Below, piece after piece: positions 26,725 through 35,295 of a DNA stretch of 64,000 nt. A model generated the notes under the pieces. That model searched no databases and was not told the origin of the DNA. It saw only the letters and a program-made list of their open reading frames with translations. How positions within the stretch are numbered: position 1 is the first letter of the stretch; the number at the start of each line of letters is the position of its first letter. The position numbers and the translations under genes are program-made. This DNA is from Pseudaminobacter soli (ex Li et al. 2025) (lineage in GTDB: Bacteria; Pseudomonadota; Alphaproteobacteria; Rhizobiales; Rhizobiaceae), in NCBI RefSeq assembly GCF_029892515.1, contig NZ_JARXVF010000001.1, positions 372,001 through 436,000 on the forward strand, given 5' to 3'.

Positions 26725-27870
26725 ATGCGACAATACTGGGCCATCAATGGCCGTTTCCTTGCGCAGAAGCTGACGGGCGTTCAGCGCTACGCACGGCAGA
26801 TCGTGACCGAGCTGGACCAGTTGCTTACCAGTCATCCGGAGATCGCCCGCGGCCTCAACCTGGAACTTCTGGCGCCACCCGACGCGACGCTGGACCTGCC
26901 CTTGTCGGTCATTTCCACCCGTACCGTCGGCCCTTTGAGAGGCCATCTGTGGGAGCAGCTCGTGCTGCCGGCCAATCTTCATGGCAGGGGACTGCTCAGC
27001 CTGTGCAATACCGGCCCGGTGTTGGCGAACACACAGATCGTGTGTATCCACGACACGAACACGCGCAACTACCCAAAGAGCTATTCACCGGCATTCCGCG
27101 CGCTTTATCGCGCCCTGGTGCCCGCCCTTGGCCACAAGGCCGAGTTTGTCGCGACGGTCTCCCATTTTTCGGCGGGCGAACTCGTCAGGCATGGTATCTG
27201 CCGTCCGGACAATATCCTCGTTGCTCCCAACGGGCATGAGCATGCGCTTGAATGGCGGCTAAGGCACTCCGATGCAACGCGCCTGGCAGCCGGCCCCACC
27301 ACGATCGTGCTCCTGGGCAGCGCCGCGCCTCACAAGAACGCCCGGCTGATCATCGATGTGGCCGACAAGCTCCACGCCGAAGGCTTCAAGATTGCCGTCG
27401 TGGGCGTCTCAGATCCGCGCATCTTCAAGCAGCCCACCTTCGAAAGCGCGGCGAATGTGTTTTGGCTCGGCCGGCTTTCAGATGCCGAGCTTGCTGCCTT
27501 GCTGCGTGACTCTATGTGCCTTGCCTTCCCGTCACTCACCGAGGGTTTCGGGCTGCCGCCGCTGGAGGCCATGGCGCTGGGCTGCCCGGTGGTGGTGTCC
27601 GATCGTGCCAGCCTGCCCGAGATCTGCGGCGATGCCGCGCTCTATGCCTCGCCGGACAATTCGGCCGAATGGCTCGACCGCTTCATGGCCCTGAATGCGT
27701 CTCCGACGAGGCGATGCGACATGATTGAACGCGGGCTCGCACGCATTTCCCACTATCGTTGGAAGCGTTCTGCGGAACTTTACTTGCATGCGATGTGGAA
27801 GGCCGGGGGCCTGCCATCGGCGGAGCTTATTCAGCACCTCGGCGACCCCAATCACGCAATACCTGTGTAA
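26725..27870 (+). CDS. Glycosyltransferase family 4 (paralogue B)
   Basis: 381-residue GT-B transferase. Motifs are TTIVLLGSAAPHKNARLIIDV (about residue 191) and CLAFPSLTEGFGLPPLEAMALG. It shares with paralogue A the WxINGxF N-terminus, a LLSxCNxxPV block followed by IVCIHDxxTR, and the C-terminal layout, so the two probably arose by duplication and then gained different acceptors or donors. Its end overlaps the convergent glycosyltransferase gene by 19 bases. Confidence 0.86.
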   Translation: MRQYWAINGRFLAQKLTGVQRYARQIVTELDQLLTSHPEIARGLNLELLAPPDATLDLPLSVISTRTVGPLRGHLWEQLVLPANLHGRGLLSLCNTGPVLANTQIVCIHDTNTRNYPKSYSPAFRALYRALVPALGHKAEFVATVSHFSAGELVRHGICRPDNILVAPNGHEHALEWRLRHSDATRLAAGPTTIVLLGSAAPHKNARLIIDVADKLHAEGFKIAVVGVSDPRIFKQPTFESAANVFWLGRLSDAELAALLRDSMCLAFPSLTEGFGLPPLEAMALGCPVVVSDRASLPEICGDAALYASPDNSAEWLDRFMALNASPTRRCDMIERGLARISHYRWKRSAELYLHAMWKAGGLPSAELIQHLGDPNHAIPV

Positions 27871-29081
27871 GGCGACTGCACGCTGTCGACCGCATCCCCG
27901 AACTCGCGGTCGAAACGCTCCTCCGAGAAACGCAAGCTGTTGTGCCAGCAGGACTCGGGCGTAATCGCGCCGCCGCTCTCTTCAAAGCGGTCAATGGCCT
28001 CGTTGAGGCTTGCGATGGTCTGCCTATCGAACAGCACTCCGGTAGGCCTCTCCGCAACCCCAAGCCGCCTGACGATATCCGTCGCACCGCCACGGCTGAA
28101 CGCGATTAGCGGTGTGCCGCAAGCTTGCGCCTCCGCAAGCGCGATACCGAAATCCTCGCACCCGGCAAAGACCATGGCTTTGGCCTGGGCGATCGTCCGC
28201 ACATAGTCATTGCGCGAGAGAAAGCCGGCGAAGGTGACGTTCGGGCCTGCAAGCGCACGCAATCTGGCCGACTGCTGCCCCTCCCCGACCACGACCAGAC
28301 GTCGGCTCGGCATTTCGTTGAAGGCCTCGATCACGAGATCCGTCCGCTTGTAGGGCGCGAGGAAGGATGCGGACACGTAGTAGTCGTCCTTGTCCTCGAC
28401 ATAGGCGAGCTCGCCAAGCGACACAGGTGGGAACACTACCCTGGCGTCGCGGCCATAGATGCGCTTGATGCGCGTGCGCACGTAGGTGGAATTGGCCAGC
28501 ATCAGGTCGGGCCCGTGCGCGGTTCTGGTGTCCCATTCCCGCAGGCGATGGAGCATATAGCGGAAAAGCATGCCCTTGGGCCCGAAGCCCATATTTGCCT
28601 GGTCGAGGTAGGAGAACTGCTCGTCCCAGGCATAACGGACCGGGCTGTGCACATAACACAGGTGCGGCTGGTCGGGCCTCGTGATGACGCCCCGCGAAAA
28701 CGCCGCCGAAGAGCTGATCACCGCATCATAGCCGGTAACGTCGAACTGCTCGATCAGGAACGGGCAGAGGAAAAACAGGGCGCGGTAGTACTTCCTGATC
28801 ATCGGCAGCCTGTTGGCCGCCGAAGCATGGAATTCCACGTCGTGGAAATATTGCTGTTTCACCGGCTCCGGCAGGAAATCGAACAGTGTGAAGATCTCGG
28901 CGTTCGGGAGCTGGCTGCAGATACGCGCCAAGACACGCTCACCGCCCCTGAAATCCGGACACCAGTCGTGCACCACGGCGATCCGGCTGTTGCGGTCGAT
29001 ACCGGCCACCCTCGCGGCAGAAGACGGCGTTGAAAGATAGTGGTCTGCCGTTTCCAGTTGGGCCAGACTGGTGTGTCGCAT
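27852..29081 (-). CDS. Glycosyltransferase family 4 (WbaZ-like)
   Basis: 409-residue transferase. Features are IAVVHDWCPDFRGGERVLARI near residue 33, LCYVHSPVRYAWDE, and a GT4 donor region, YYVSASFLAPYKRTDLVIEAF, then FAGCEDFGIALAEAQACGTPLIAF. The CYxHxPxRYxWD block is typical of mannosyl-type transferases in O-antigen and exopolysaccharide clusters. ATG 29081 (MRHTSLAQ) is chosen after GAGA; the frame extends 35 codons further. It diverges from the GT2 gene at 29345. Confidence 0.85.
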   Translation of the reverse strand: MRHTSLAQLETADHYLSTPSSAARVAGIDRNSRIAVVHDWCPDFRGGERVLARICSQLPNAEIFTLFDFLPEPVKQQYFHDVEFHASAANRLPMIRKYYRALFFLCPFLIEQFDVTGYDAVISSSAAFSRGVITRPDQPHLCYVHSPVRYAWDEQFSYLDQANMGFGPKGMLFRYMLHRLREWDTRTAHGPDLMLANSTYVRTRIKRIYGRDARVVFPPVSLGELAYVEDKDDYYVSASFLAPYKRTDLVIEAFNEMPSRRLVVVGEGQQSARLRALAGPNVTFAGFLSRNDYVRTIAQAKAMVFAGCEDFGIALAEAQACGTPLIAFSRGGATDIVRRLGVAERPTGVLFDRQTIASLNEAIDRFEESGGAITPESCWHNSLRFSEERFDREFGDAVDSVQSPYTGIA

Positions 29082-29344
29082 GGGCGTCTCTCGAAATCCT
29101 CGTCCATGCCAATGTCGATTTGCGGCCAATCCCCTACAAGCTGACCAAACGGGTGTCGGCCCGACCTGCCTCGCGTGTCGAAGCACACGATCGAACGCCG
29201 GCTATGTACGTCGTAGGGAGTATTGGCGGAAACTTCCGATCCTTTTGTACAGGCTGTGATCCTCCGACCCCGCGACTACGCTTGCCGGAACGGTTTGTTC
29301 GATGCGGCGGCGCGACGGCATTGGACGATCGCATGAGGTTGCGC

Positions 29345-30217
29345 ATGAGACTTGTCGTAGCGATACCGACGCTTGGCCGCAGCGAGCAACTTACACGACT
29401 GCTCGCCCATCTCGAGCGTCAGTCGCGGCTGCCGGACCAGGTCATCATTGCCGCCCCCGATGCAACCCATGTCGGCTCCGTCCAAAGCGCCCGCTTTCCC
29501 GTGAGCGTGATCTTCGGCAAGAAGGGCCTGACCACTCAACGCAACAACGTGCTCGAACACGTCGCCCGGCGGTTCGACATAGTCACTTTCTTCGACGACG
29601 ACTTCGTTCCCGCAGACGACTATCTCGAGCGTGTCGAAGCCTCGTTCGCGGCCCATGACGACTGGGTTGTCGTGATGGGCGACGTGATCCTGGACGGTGC
29701 CCGCAATGCCGGCGTCACCTGGGAAGACGCCATGGACGCGCTGGACAGGGCCAAGGCCGAACCGTGCGTCGTCACCCGCATTGCCAACCATGTCGGCGCC
29801 TATGGCTGCAACATGTCGATCAGAGAGGCGAGCATCGGCACGCTTCGCTTCGACGAACGGCTGGTGCTCTACGGCTGGCAGGAGGACATCGACTTCACCA
29901 GCCAGCTCAGGAAGAAAGGCCGCGTGGTCGGTGTTTCCTCGATCGTCGGCATTCATCTCGGCATCAAGACCGGGCGCATTAGCGGCGTCCGCTTCGGCTA
30001 CTCGCAGATCGTCAATCCTGTCTACCTGATCAGGAAGGGCTCGGTGCCGGCGAGCTTCGCGCTTCCGCTGATGCTGCGGAATATCGCCGCCAATATCGTT
30101 CGCAGCATGCGGCCCGAGCCCTATATCGACCGGCGCGGCAGGCTGTGGGGCAATCTTCTTGCCATGTCCCATTTGGTGATCGGGCGCATCCAGCCCGAAT
30201 ACATTCTGGAAATTTAG
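29345..30217 (+). CDS. Glycosyltransferase family 2
   Basis: 290-residue GT-A transferase: MRLVVAIPTLGRSEQLTRLL at the N-terminus, TTQRNNVLEHV, and the acidic motif TFFDDDFVP. The downstream YGWQEDIDFTSQL carries the ED-type catalytic acid. ATG 29345 follows GAGG with a 6-base gap; the frame is open for 105 codons upstream but without protein-like features. It lies 9 bases before the export gene exoF, so the two are co-expressed. Confidence 0.85.
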   Translation: MRLVVAIPTLGRSEQLTRLLAHLERQSRLPDQVIIAAPDATHVGSVQSARFPVSVIFGKKGLTTQRNNVLEHVARRFDIVTFFDDDFVPADDYLERVEASFAAHDDWVVVMGDVILDGARNAGVTWEDAMDALDRAKAEPCVVTRIANHVGAYGCNMSIREASIGTLRFDERLVLYGWQEDIDFTSQLRKKGRVVGVSSIVGIHLGIKTGRISGVRFGYSQIVNPVYLIRKGSVPASFALPLMLRNIAANIVRSMRPEPYIDRRGRLWGNLLAMSHLVIGRIQPEYILEI

Positions 30218-30226
30218 GAGCCTCGC

Positions 30227-31633
30227 GTGAGCACTCAGCAACCGTCAAATACGTCTCTGTCGAATACGCCACGCAGCCGACGTTTCCGCAACACACTTGC
30301 CGCCCTGACCCTGTCGCTGGTTGCCGGTGCATCCGGGCTGCACGGTGCCGTGGCCACGGAATATCTGCTGGGGCCACAGGACAAGGTGCGCCTCAAAATA
30401 TACGAATGGCGGGCGTCGAAGGACAGCGCCTTCGGATGGCCGGCCTTGAACGACCAGTTCACCGTCGGCGCCGATGGCACCCTGTCGCTGCCTTTCGTCG
30501 GCGAGATCGATGCAGCCGGCTCAACGACCGGCGCACTCGGCACCGCGATCGGCAACCTGCTCATGACGCATATGGGGCTTGGCCGGCCGCCGAATGTCGC
30601 GGTCGAAGTGGTCCAGTTCAGGCCATTCTACGTCGTCGGTGACGTCAAGAGCGCCGGCGAATTTCCCTACCGTCCCGGCCTGACAGTCCTTCAGGCCCTC
30701 AGCATTGCCGGTGGCCTCAGGACCAGGGACGACGGCACGGGCAGATTGACCCGTGAGGTCATCTCCGGCCGGGGCGACCTTAGCCTGCTGACGCTTTCCG
30801 GCATCAACCTCATGGCGCGCAAGGCACGGCTGGAAGCGGAGTTGAACAATGCCGACGAAATCGCCTTTCCCGAGCAACTGACCAAACGCACCCAGGACAA
30901 CGCTGCGACCATTGCGATGGAACAGGAGCGCCTGATTTTCAAGGCACGCCAGGATGGCATAAAAACGCAGATCCAGGCCCTCGGCGATCTGAAGGACTTT
31001 CTGGCCAAGGAACTCCAGGCTCTCGAAGAGCAGCTTACCCTCTATGACAAGCAGATCGAGCTGGTTGAGAAGGAACTGACCGGCGTCTCCTCGCTCGTCA
31101 GCAAGGGCCTTACGGCTGCGCCCCGCGAGATGTCGCTGGAGCGGACGGTGGCCCAGATCCGCGGCGATCGGCTGGCCGCCGAAACCGCAGTGTTTCGCGC
31201 CCGTCAGGAGATCAGCCGCGCCGACATTTCCATTCTGGAGGCCAAGAACAAGCACGCGACGGAGGTTTCGGAATCGTTGCGCGAAACGCAGGCTCAGATG
31301 AACGAGATCTCACGCAAGGCCCAGACCGCCGTGCAGATGCTGCACGATTCCGAAGTGACGACGCCGCGCCTGCTCGCGCAATCGCGCAACGAAGAGGCCC
31401 AACCTTCCTATACCATCGTTCGCCCAATGCCCGACGGAACAGCATCGGAATTCGCGGCCACCGAAACGACGGCTTTGCAACCGAGCGATACGCTCAAGAT
31501 CAAGATCCCGCTTTCGCCGATCGAAGAGGATTCCCTCGCAATACTGAACGAAAGCGGCTTGTCTGATCTACCTGCGATGAGAACGCCGTCTGCCGACGCG
31601 CAAGCGGCCGCCACGTCAACGCAGACACAGTGA
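30227..31633 (+). CDS. exoF: Polysaccharide export protein (ExoF/OPX-like)
   Basis: 468-residue exported protein. A signal-type hydrophobic segment (residues 22-44) is followed by a Poly_export domain (YLLGPQDKVRLKIYEW, VGADGTLSLPFVGEI), an SLBB-like unit (FYVVGDVKSAGEFPYRPGLTVLQALS) and a long helical coiled-coil region (about residues 200-400) with a second short beta part. The layout matches ExoF of the succinoglycan system: an OPX-type periplasmic/outer-membrane export component. GTG 30227 follows AGGAG by 6 bases. It works with the ExoP-like co-polymerase. Confidence 0.85.
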   Translation: MSTQQPSNTSLSNTPRSRRFRNTLAALTLSLVAGASGLHGAVATEYLLGPQDKVRLKIYEWRASKDSAFGWPALNDQFTVGADGTLSLPFVGEIDAAGSTTGALGTAIGNLLMTHMGLGRPPNVAVEVVQFRPFYVVGDVKSAGEFPYRPGLTVLQALSIAGGLRTRDDGTGRLTREVISGRGDLSLLTLSGINLMARKARLEAELNNADEIAFPEQLTKRTQDNAATIAMEQERLIFKARQDGIKTQIQALGDLKDFLAKELQALEEQLTLYDKQIELVEKELTGVSSLVSKGLTAAPREMSLERTVAQIRGDRLAAETAVFRARQEISRADISILEAKNKHATEVSESLRETQAQMNEISRKAQTAVQMLHDSEVTTPRLLAQSRNEEAQPSYTIVRPMPDGTASEFAATETTALQPSDTLKIKIPLSPIEEDSLAILNESGLSDLPAMRTPSADAQAAATSTQTQ

Positions 31634-31658
31634 TTGGGACCGCTGCGCCCCAATCACT
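31629..31658 (+). terminator. Hairpin at the end of exoF
   Basis: Arms AGTGATTGGG (31629-31638) and CCCAATCACT (31649-31658) form a 10-bp stem that includes the exoF stop codon. There is no T tract, so it may act by slowing RNA decay instead of terminating. Confidence 0.45.
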
Positions 31659-31843
31659 AAAGTGATCCTGGCAGGTCCAGGCCCCAGACGAGTTGACGGG
31701 CAGACCTTGGCCAGCTCCTATAGCGGCCTCCTCTCGCGAGATGTGTTCCGAGTTCAACGCGTCTGGGAAATCTTAAGCAGTCGATCGAGTAACGCTTGCA
31801 AAAGCAGGCCAGCCAGATTTCACTCCAGCCAAGGGCTGTTTCG

Positions 31844-32119
31844 ATGCAGAACGGCGCGACAAGACAAATCACCGGGGAGATGACACGCGTGTTCTGGAGC
31901 CTTGTTACGGTTGCCGCGGTTGGCTTCCTGCTGGGGCTCAAATTCCGTGTCCCGGCACTTCTTGCCGCCTCAGTTGCGACGGCCATTGCAGCCGGGTTCC
32001 TGCTTGAAGGGCCGTTGCTGCCGAGGATCTTGTTTCCGCTGTTGATGCTGCAGTGCGCCTATCTTGCCGGGCTGGTCGCCGGCGGCATGTGGCGGCACAC
32101 CGACAGCCCGCGCAGGTAG
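31844..32119 (+). CDS. Small integral membrane protein
   Basis: 91-residue protein of unknown function. Hydrophobic stretches at about residues 15-30 (FWSLVTVAAVGFLLGL), 34-52 (PALLAASVATAIAAGFLLE) and 57-80 (ILFPLLMLQCAYLAGLVAGG) give two or three membrane spans, with a basic C-terminus (WRHTDSPRR). AAGGG lies 9 bases before ATG 31844; ATG 31880 is an alternative. Position between exoF and exoY recalls small regulators of exopolysaccharide synthesis such as ExoX, but no sequence match to ExoX is claimed. Confidence 0.6.
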   Translation: MQNGATRQITGEMTRVFWSLVTVAAVGFLLGLKFRVPALLAASVATAIAAGFLLEGPLLPRILFPLLMLQCAYLAGLVAGGMWRHTDSPRR

Positions 32120-32124
32120 CTCGC

Positions 32125-32955
32125 TCACGAGGCTTCGTCGAACCGCATCACCGCAAAGATCGTGCGAACCAGGATGACTGCGTCCGCCCACAGCGACCAG
32201 TTGTTTACATATTTGCTGTCGAGCGCGACGCGGCTGGGATAGTCGGTTCTGCTGCGGCCAGTAACCTGCCAGAGCCCCGTGAGACCAGGCCTGGCGGAGA
32301 GATAGTCGGCAGCATTAGGACCATAACGGGAGAGCTCCTCGGCGACGATGGGACGTGGGCCAATGCAGCTCATCTCGCCCTTCAGAACATTGAACAGCTG
32401 CGGCAACTCGTCGATGCTCGACTTGCGCAGCAACCGGCCAAAGGCGGTGATGCGCGGGTCATCCCGGAGCTTCTGGGTCTCCTCCCATTCCACGGCAGCT
32501 TCAGCGTTCGACGCAAGATGCTGGGTCAGCACCTCGCCCGAATTGGCGACCATTGTCCGGAACTTGTAGCACCTGAAAGAAGCGCCGCCGAAGCCGATGC
32601 GATTGTGAGAAAATATTGCAGCTCCGCCGTCACTCAGTTTCAAGATCACAGCAACGATAAGCATGATCGGTGAGGCGACTGCGAGGGCGCAGAGGGCGAT
32701 GGCGATGTCCGCTGCCCTCTTGAGCTTTCCCCCGATGGGCGCGGATGGCGATCCGGCGCTCGTCGGGGTCGCATCGTCCTGGTTCGGCGCAACCTCTGTC
32801 TCGGAAGCAAGCAGCTGGCTCGAAATCTGGACGCCGTCGTTCGCGGCGCCAGAGACATGACGCTGAGGGCCACGTACCGTTCCCAAACGCTGCTTGCGGT
32901 CGCGAATAAAGGAGCGGCGGCGAGAAGATGATTTGCCAATTGCGTTTACAGACAT
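32125..32955 (-). CDS. exoY: Undecaprenyl-phosphate sugar phosphotransferase (ExoY-like)
   Basis: 276-residue priming enzyme that moves a sugar-1-phosphate (galactose in S. meliloti ExoY) to undecaprenyl phosphate, starting repeat-unit synthesis. After a variable, probably disordered 75-residue N-terminus comes KRAADIAIALCALAVASPIMLIVAV (membrane segment), then CYKFRTMV, DPRITAFGRLLRKSSIDELPQ and the Pro-rich SCIGPRPIVAEEL, ending in the RPGLTGLWQVTGRS block. All bacterial-sugar-transferase hallmarks are present. It converges with the small membrane protein gene, with 5 bases between stops. Confidence 0.92.
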   Translation of the reverse strand: MSVNAIGKSSSRRRSFIRDRKQRLGTVRGPQRHVSGAANDGVQISSQLLASETEVAPNQDDATPTSAGSPSAPIGGKLKRAADIAIALCALAVASPIMLIVAVILKLSDGGAAIFSHNRIGFGGASFRCYKFRTMVANSGEVLTQHLASNAEAAVEWEETQKLRDDPRITAFGRLLRKSSIDELPQLFNVLKGEMSCIGPRPIVAEELSRYGPNAADYLSARPGLTGLWQVTGRSRTDYPSRVALDSKYVNNWSLWADAVILVRTIFAVMRFDEAS

Positions 32956-33213
32956 GAGCTACACGTCCACTCACTAACTGGCTCTAATTTCCAGCGTCGT
33001 GCGCCCAGGCGCAACAGCGGCAAAGGTTGTATTGAAATCTGCCACTACCTACCCTCTGATCCAAAGGTATTAGCCACTCGCCCTAAATGCGACGCGGAGA
33101 ATCTGGCCGACGCCGGGCGTCGTCGAGTCTCCGCGAAGAAGAGAAATCGCTTTGGTGGCTGGTTGACTTGAAAGACGCCCGTCGGCATGCGACCGGCTGA
33201 CCGCGGCAATGCT

Positions 33214-34995
33214 TCAGCGAGCCCGTTGGCCTCGCCTGTAACCTTCCTTGACCCGCGCGGCACGCACATTGGTCATGACCGCGCCGATTACCAGCGTCTT
33301 GCCTGCATGCAACATTTGGACCAATTCGCCGAAGAGATCGGCGGGCGTCGCTCCACATTCAGCCACCAGCACGACCCCGTCCAGACAGGTGGCGACGGCA
33401 AGCCTGTCTGCCCCAACGGTCAATGGTGGCAGATCAACGATGATCATGTCGTAGCCCTGTAATTCCGCCAGAGCGGCGCGCAGGTTTCGCTGCGTGAGCA
33501 GGTTCTTCGCATCGACAACCGAGCTGGGTAGAACGTCGACCCTTCCATTGCGGCTCGGCGCGATGTTCTCGAAGATCGACCATTCTGTCGCCTGGACGGG
33601 ATCGATGGCCCCAAGCAGCCCATGGCTCAAGACTGAATGGAATATGTCGGCATCGATGACGAGGACATGCTCGCCGCACATCGAATAAAGCATCGCAAGG
33701 TTGCTCGCGAAGGAGCTCTTCCCATCGGAGGGCAAGGACGACGCTATTCCGATGCATTTCAGCGGGCGGCCCGGATCGTGCAGGTCGATGGCGGTTTTGA
33801 CCCTCCTGAGACCTACGCTGTATTTCGACGAAGGCAGCGTTGTGATCGCATCGAGCTTCGCGCGCCTGGCCGGGATCGGCGCCAGCTCGCCTATGCACTC
33901 CAGGCCAAAATCCTCGCGCAGCTGCCGAGAGGAACGGATGCTGCGATCCAGCGTAAAGCGGAGAAAGGCGACTCCCAACCCCAGCATCAAGCCGCCCAGG
34001 CCCGCAAATGCATAGACAAGCCTGCGCCGCGGATCGCTGGCCGCGAGCGGTCGCGTCGCCTTGGTGATCACGCGTGCGTCCGCCACGGGATACGACTGCT
34101 GGCTGACCGAATTGGTGTAGGCTTGCAAAAAGCTCTCATACATCTTGCGGTAGGTATTCGCAGCCACCTCGAGTTCCTCGAGCGTAGGAGCATTCTTGCC
34201 GGCCGCGCTGCCGGAGCCAATGGAACTGTCTTCGCCAATGCCATAGTCGTGCCGTGCCCGGAACTCCTGCGCGACTTTCGTGGCGGTGTTCATCTGCGTC
34301 CGCAGCTCGTTCAATCGCTGCTCGAGCCAGCTACCTCCCTCGCGAGCCGAGGTGAACTTCGTTTCCAGCTGTTCGCGCATGAATGCATCGGCCGTCGCGT
34401 TGGCGACATTTGCAGCGGTGTCGGGATCGAGCGCGCGGAAGGAGATGGTTATCGCGTAGGACACGCCGACGCGCCGCACATCCAGTCCCCCAATATAGGC
34501 GCCCATCGTCATCCGATCGCGTTCGAAATCCGATAGATTCCTGGACTCATCCGCTTGTGAGGAGTGGCTAAGCTCCCATCGCTCGCCAAGCTTTTTCAAG
34601 CGCGCCAGGAACCCGAGGTTCTGTGACCTGTTGAAAATCGGGTCGTCCTTCAGCTTCAACTGGTTGATCACCATCGTTGCGATCTTCTCGGATTGCATGA
34701 CGGCGATCTGGCTCTCGACCTGAGCCGTGTCGAGCGTGAGGTTCAGTTCGGCCTGCTGCTGGAGCAGTTGCGGCATCTTCGGCTCGATGAGCAACTGTGT
34801 CTGGGCGGTGTAAACGGGATCAGTGGTGGCTATGTAAAACCATCCAAGGAACAGGGCGCACAGAATGAAACCGAGAATTGTGCGGAGATATTGCCCCAGG
34901 AATGAAGCGATATCTGCCAAGCCGACGAAATCGCCCTCGGGTTTCGCGCTTCGGTCGAATGCGCTTTGCCAAGAGGGGGGCAGACGACGGTCCAT
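33214..34995 (-). CDS. exoP: Polysaccharide co-polymerase with BY-kinase-like ATPase domain (ExoP-like)
   Basis: 593-residue inner-membrane protein controlling polymer length and export. Transmembrane segments near residues 38-58 and 308-330 flank a periplasmic Wzz domain with coiled coil. The cytoplasmic part (about residues 400-585) has Walker A SSLPSDGKSSFASN, Walker A' VLVIDADIF and Walker B YDMIIVDLPP of bacterial tyrosine kinases. The C-terminus (GYRRGQRAR) has only one Tyr, so the usual Tyr cluster for autophosphorylation is missing. It is shorter than S. meliloti ExoP (about 780). It partners ExoF and the polymerase. Confidence 0.88.
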   Translation of the reverse strand: MDRRLPPSWQSAFDRSAKPEGDFVGLADIASFLGQYLRTILGFILCALFLGWFYIATTDPVYTAQTQLLIEPKMPQLLQQQAELNLTLDTAQVESQIAVMQSEKIATMVINQLKLKDDPIFNRSQNLGFLARLKKLGERWELSHSSQADESRNLSDFERDRMTMGAYIGGLDVRRVGVSYAITISFRALDPDTAANVANATADAFMREQLETKFTSAREGGSWLEQRLNELRTQMNTATKVAQEFRARHDYGIGEDSSIGSGSAAGKNAPTLEELEVAANTYRKMYESFLQAYTNSVSQQSYPVADARVITKATRPLAASDPRRRLVYAFAGLGGLMLGLGVAFLRFTLDRSIRSSRQLREDFGLECIGELAPIPARRAKLDAITTLPSSKYSVGLRRVKTAIDLHDPGRPLKCIGIASSLPSDGKSSFASNLAMLYSMCGEHVLVIDADIFHSVLSHGLLGAIDPVQATEWSIFENIAPSRNGRVDVLPSSVVDAKNLLTQRNLRAALAELQGYDMIIVDLPPLTVGADRLAVATCLDGVVLVAECGATPADLFGELVQMLHAGKTLVIGAVMTNVRAARVKEGYRRGQRAR

Positions 34996-35295
34996 CGCTA
35001 GATCCAGATCCGATTACCGGAGGCGGCTACAGCTCCTCCTGTGGTGCTTCTTGCGTGCAGTCGATGACGTTGAGCCGCACATTCAGGCGCGAATGCTCTG
35101 TGCAACCTCATCGGCAAGGCACCCATGTAAGCTTAGTCCGAGTAGGCGCGACGTAAACGCCGCCAAATGAGGTAGGATGCTTATCCTGGTGCCGCGCCGA
35201 CCGGGGTAAGACACGCGCTCCCTTCCGGCCCAATATCTGACCCACGGCCTAACCAACGCGACCGCCACCGAACGCCAGGGCCCTTCGATGGCAAA
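34996..35295. other. Non-coding interval between exoP and polymerase gene
   Basis: 300 bases upstream of exoP on the minus strand. It should carry the exoP promoter. No convincing gene, hairpin or repeat was recognised. Confidence 0.4.
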
